A stretch of DNA of 64,000 nt from assembly GCA_028583405.1 (NCBI GenBank), contig CM053256.1, forward strand, positions 13,567,087-13,631,086, in the 5' to 3' direction. This document shows, piece after piece, positions 61,161-64,000 of the stretch. The position numbers and the translations under genes are program-made. This DNA is from Pogonophryne albipinna. Its lineage: Eukaryota; Chordata; Actinopteri; Perciformes; Artedidraconidae. A model generated the notes under the pieces. That model had not been told where the DNA came from. It did no database searches and saw only the letters and a program-made list of their open reading frames with translations. Every line of letters starts with the position of its first letter. The stretch's first letter is position 1.

Positions 61161-62723
61161 AAGATGATCGATGGCTACTGCCATATTTGCAAAATGTGCC
61201 TCTGAACCTTGACAAGTGCATGTTTCAGGCTCATCAATTAACAACAGGAGGGGTCACAGACATAAGACCAGCTGTTAAATAAAGCTCTTCTGACCTTAGC
61301 TGGCATGTGGGTAATGCTGCCCAAAAGCAATTTTCACCCATTTATTAATTATATGTTTTACATTTGAGTGTTTCCTATCCCCTAAACCTCCAGGGATGTA
61401 CACAGTTTAATACTGGCCACTTCTTATTATGGGAAATACGAAAACGTCTTTTAAAACTACAACTCCCAGTAGAGGAGTGCCATAGAGCATGTTGCGAAAC
61501 ACAATAGCCAGCATGTGTAGTTCTGGGGACGGGGTGGGGGAGGGGGGGACGCGGTGGACCCGTTCAAATCCAGTTTTGAACAGTCTGCCGTGGTTCCATC
61601 CCATTTCAAGTGCTGTTCGACGCTCGGCACACTCTCCAATCACAGAGCTTGAGGACTATCACGGGGTTTGTCAAGCGAAGCGGAGAGAATACTTACTTCC
61701 GGGTGTAATATTCTGTAAAGCAAATTAGCTGCTCCGACCCTCGGTCCTGACGGACTCCAACTTGTGTTTATTAATCAAATAAATAAACACAAGGATAATT
61801 ATGTGTTATTGTTGAGTAAATGGAGAATTGCACAGGGGAAAATAACGTATCTATGCCACAATTTTAGATGCGGATTTTGTTAAACTAATACGTTTGCGCT
61901 GTGGACCAACACTATACATTGACGGGGAAGGGGGTAGCAATAAAGATAACACAATTAAACAGTTACACAACATAACAGAAATAATATCGATAGCAGCATC
62001 CCTAGCAACCACCTTGGTGACAATGAAAACGTTGTATAGACACAATTTCCTGAAGTAATCTTCGTAATAACTAGCAAACTAAAGATCATGTACATCCACT
62101 GCACACATAATCTGAAATAACAACTCATATTTCTCACATCAAATGACATCAAAACGCATTTTAATGGCCAAACTAACTTTAAAATAGGCATTTTACACCG
62201 AGAATAAAACGAAGTTCGGCCATGTTTCCTTTTTCTGCAGGGAGAAATTTGAAGATCACGTGACATACTGTAGACGCCAGCCATTGGAATGAATGGTACA
62301 ATTTCAGAGGCGTTTTTGTAGAAATACTACGTCCTACGTTGTGGACCAACGTAGTTATTACACGTTTTTTTGTGAGACTGGATTGGTATTTCTCGTGAGT
62401 GTTTTCCCCGGGAAACAAACACAATACACACAAACGCAAAAATACACAAACACACACACGTATATGGTGTACACACACACACACACTCGTGAGCTTCCCT
62501 CAGACCAGTAATCCAAACGAAAATATCTTCCCTCCATACTATTTTGAATATTTGGCTCCGCTAATCAATCAGATCGATGAATTCCAGAGATTTTTCTCAA
62601 AAATCATGACTCTGAAACAGTCAGTGGGCACCACCACAGCCAATCAGAATGAGAATATGTTTCACATGTGACTTATTCAAATTGCGAGTGATTGAGTGAC
62701 AGATGAAGGTTGTTTAGGAGAAA

Positions 62724-62947
62724 ATGTCGGAGAAGAAAAAGTTTGAGAGTGGCGCTCGGAAAAGGAAATTGTTGAGGGAAAAGGAGTTTCGAGACAAGCA
62801 GCTATTACAAAACATGTCGAAGCTTACAGGTTATTTTAAACTTGTAGGCCAGGATGAGGAGGAAGGACAGATGAGTTCTGTACCGAGCGGCAGCGGTGCC
62901 GGCCACGGGGCCTCGGAGCCAAGTAGGCCGTCTGATTCTGATTTTTC
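62724..62947 (+). pseudogene. TTF/ZMYM-type hAT transposase, first exon
   Basis: ATG at 62724 opens MSEKKKFESGARKRKLLREK, then MSKLTGYFKLVGQDEEEGQM. A basic SGxxKRK stretch followed by a LxxYF motif is the usual start of ZMYM1-like, TTF-type hAT transposases. The frame is cut by a LINE after SDSDFSF, so the rest is either lost or beyond the window. Confidence 0.6.
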
Positions 62948-64000
62948 ATTTCATTTCAAACCTTTATTTATACAGATAAATCCCATTGAGATCATTGATC
63001 TCTTTTTCAAGGGAGACCTGCTCAAGTAGTTCCACATGAAACATAAAAACATAAATAGAACAACAAAAGGACATCATACAGCATCATTTACATAATTATC
63101 CACATAAACAGGTACCAATAGCTTCCGATTGACTAGCATCCAACCGAGCTTTAAAAACATTTAGTGGCACCAGATTGATTAGTTTCCATTTAATTTGCAG
63201 ACTATTCCAAGACAGAGGAGCTGCGCAACTAAAAGCTGTCTTCCCTAAGACAGTCCTAGCAGTTGGCACATTTAATAAAACCACAGCATTCGATCTCAGG
63301 CAGTAGCCACTTACAATTTTCCGTGAGATCAGGGAGCAGATATAAGATGGAAGTTTCCCTAACATGGCTTTGTATATAAAAATGTACCAGTGACTGAGCC
63401 TCCGTACAGTTAGTGAAAGCAAACCAGCCCTTGCATACAGGGTACAGTGATGGGTTAATGCTTTACAGTTTGTCACAAATCTTAGTGCGCTGTGATACGC
63501 AGCATCTAACTTGTTCAGGCAATTGGCAGGTGCATTCATATACATCAAATCACCATAGTCCAGCACAGGTAAAAAGGTCACAGTGACTAGCCTTTTCCTG
63601 GCCTCAAGCGAGAAACAGGACTTGTTCCTGTAGAAGAAACCTAGCCTAACCCTCAGCTTTTTAAGCAGGTTATTGACATGAAGTTTAAAAGTGAGACAAT
63701 CATCAAGCCAGATACCAAGGTATTTGTAACAGGTAACCACTTCAAGTTTTATTCCTTGCGTAGTTACAATATCTAAAACAGGCTCTGGTGTCTTTTTAGC
63801 TTTAGAAAAGAGCATTACCTTGGTTTTCTCAACATTTAAAAGAAGCTTTAGTTCAGAGAGCTGAGTCTGAATAATGTTAAAAACAGCCTGTAATTTAACA
63901 CCAGCTTCCTTAATGGAGGGACCTGCACAGTACATCACGGTATCATCCGCATAAAAATGTAAAGTAGCTTCATCCACATTTTCACCTAAACTGTTGATGT
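62948..64000 (-). mobile_element. LINE inserted in the hAT, running off the right edge
   Basis: The 3' terminus is at about 62948 (GAAATGAAATG-type tail read on the minus strand). The coding part follows upstream to the window edge. The 3' UTR is only about 150 bases. The family is in the CR1/L2/Rex-like group by the C-terminal pattern, and differs from the L2 copy at 8108. Confidence 0.75.
63096..64000 (-). CDS. LINE reverse transcriptase, C-terminal part
   Basis: The minus-strand frame is open from the window edge to its stop at 63096. It begins within the RT: LHFYADDTVMYC is motif C with the catalytic Asp pair. YKYLGIWLDDCLTFKLHV (the YLGxxLD block), LPVLDYGDLMYMNAP, and a C-terminus with AAPLSWNSLQIKWKLINLVP follow, as in L2/CR1-like elements. 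No stop is seen in about 300 codons. The N-terminal endonuclease and the first RT motifs lie outside the window. Confidence 0.85.
   Translation of the reverse strand, partial: INSLGENVDEATLHFYADDTVMYCAGPSIKEAGVKLQAVFNIIQTQLSELKLLLNVEKTKVMLFSKAKKTPEPVLDIVTTQGIKLEVVTCYKYLGIWLDDCLTFKLHVNNLLKKLRVRLGFFYRNKSCFSLEARKRLVTVTFLPVLDYGDLMYMNAPANCLNKLDAAYHSALRFVTNCKALTHHCTLYARAGLLSLTVRRLSHWYIFIYKAMLGKLPSYICSLISRKIVSGYCLRSNAVVLLNVPTARTVLGKTAFSCAAPLSWNSLQIKWKLINLVPLNVFKARLDASQSEAIGTCLCG

Larger units (their letters stand above)
58387..62384. mobile_element. 4-kb element with about 540-bp terminal inverted repeats
   Basis: Left arm 58387 to about 58916 and right arm about 61829-62384 are reverse complements with small differences; the ends read CAACCCAGTCTCA and (reversed) AATCCAGTCTCA. 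The duplication GGTATTTC is perfect (58379-58386 and 62385-62392). Copy 1 of the host family reads GGTGTTTC without the insertion (35187). The unique centre holds a hAT (59269-60519) and a LINE tail but no transposase. The 8-bp duplication points to hAT, though the long arms are atypical. Confidence 0.75.
57885..62947 (+). mobile_element. TTF/ZMYM-type hAT family, copy 2
   Basis: Starts CAGGGCCGCCTTAATGCACG in the ERV-A 3' LTR and shares about 500 bases with copy 1 (33930-35326). A long-inverted-repeat element splits it (58387-62384); similarity then resumes at once (GTGTTTTCCCCGGGAAACAA). It carries the first exon of its transposase at 62724 and is cut at about 62947 by a LINE. The right terminus is not in the window. 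Confidence 0.65.

Noticed and set aside
61407..61728. Frames on both strands in the centre of the long-inverted-repeat element
   Set aside because: Low-complexity G- and P-rich translations without motifs or conservation; no support as genes.

Overview
The window is nuclear DNA of a ray-finned fish, most likely a percomorph teleost. The grounds are the repeat families: L2-type LINEs ending in a TTGCC-repeat tail, Tc1-like elements, piggyBac-type elements with TTAA target duplications, many hAT elements with 8-bp target duplications, and a fish-type endogenous retrovirus. The species cannot be named from sequence alone. Only one intact host gene is visible: a very large, single-coding-exon poly-zinc-finger gene at 23465-31615 on the plus strand, with two non-coding leader exons just upstream. 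A second host locus, a chemoattractant-type GPCR fragment on the minus strand, is broken.

Layout. (1) 1-5250: a ZBED-type hAT with three recognisable transposase exons, interrupted by another hAT and sitting in a piggyBac-like element. (2) 5618-7571: a hAT inserted beside the GPCR stop codon. (3) 7776-22122: one Tc1 element split the GPCR exon and was then hit by an L2 LINE with two open frames, a Harbinger-type element, a large piggyBac-type element and a piggyBac MITE. Several of these carry further insertions, and each boundary is marked by a target-site duplication. (4) 22123-32900: the zinc-finger gene, leader and 3' region. (5) 32921-40205: Tc1 fragments and a large hAT coding the N-terminus of a TTF/ZMYM-type transposase, itself hit by further elements. 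(6) 40859-57884: a degraded provirus (ERV-A) with LTRs, tRNA-Leu-like primer site, gag, protease, RT, RNase H, integrase and env remnants. It is split by four or more DNA transposons and by a second retrovirus (ERV-B) lying in the integrase. (7) 57885-64000: another TTF/ZMYM-type hAT, split by a 4-kb element with about 540-bp inverted repeats, then a LINE running off the right edge on the minus strand.

How it fits together. Almost all sequence outside the zinc-finger gene is transposon inside transposon, and removing elements at their duplications restores the interrupted sequence (the Tc1 right end, the GPCR frame, the LTR). The most unusual observations are the zinc-finger protein's alternation of C2H2 and C2HC fingers, two different hAT elements inserted at practically the same site in the two LTRs of one provirus, a head-to-head palindromic piggyBac element, and the long-inverted-repeat element whose two arms each keep the same open frame. 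No tRNA, rRNA or CRISPR array was seen.
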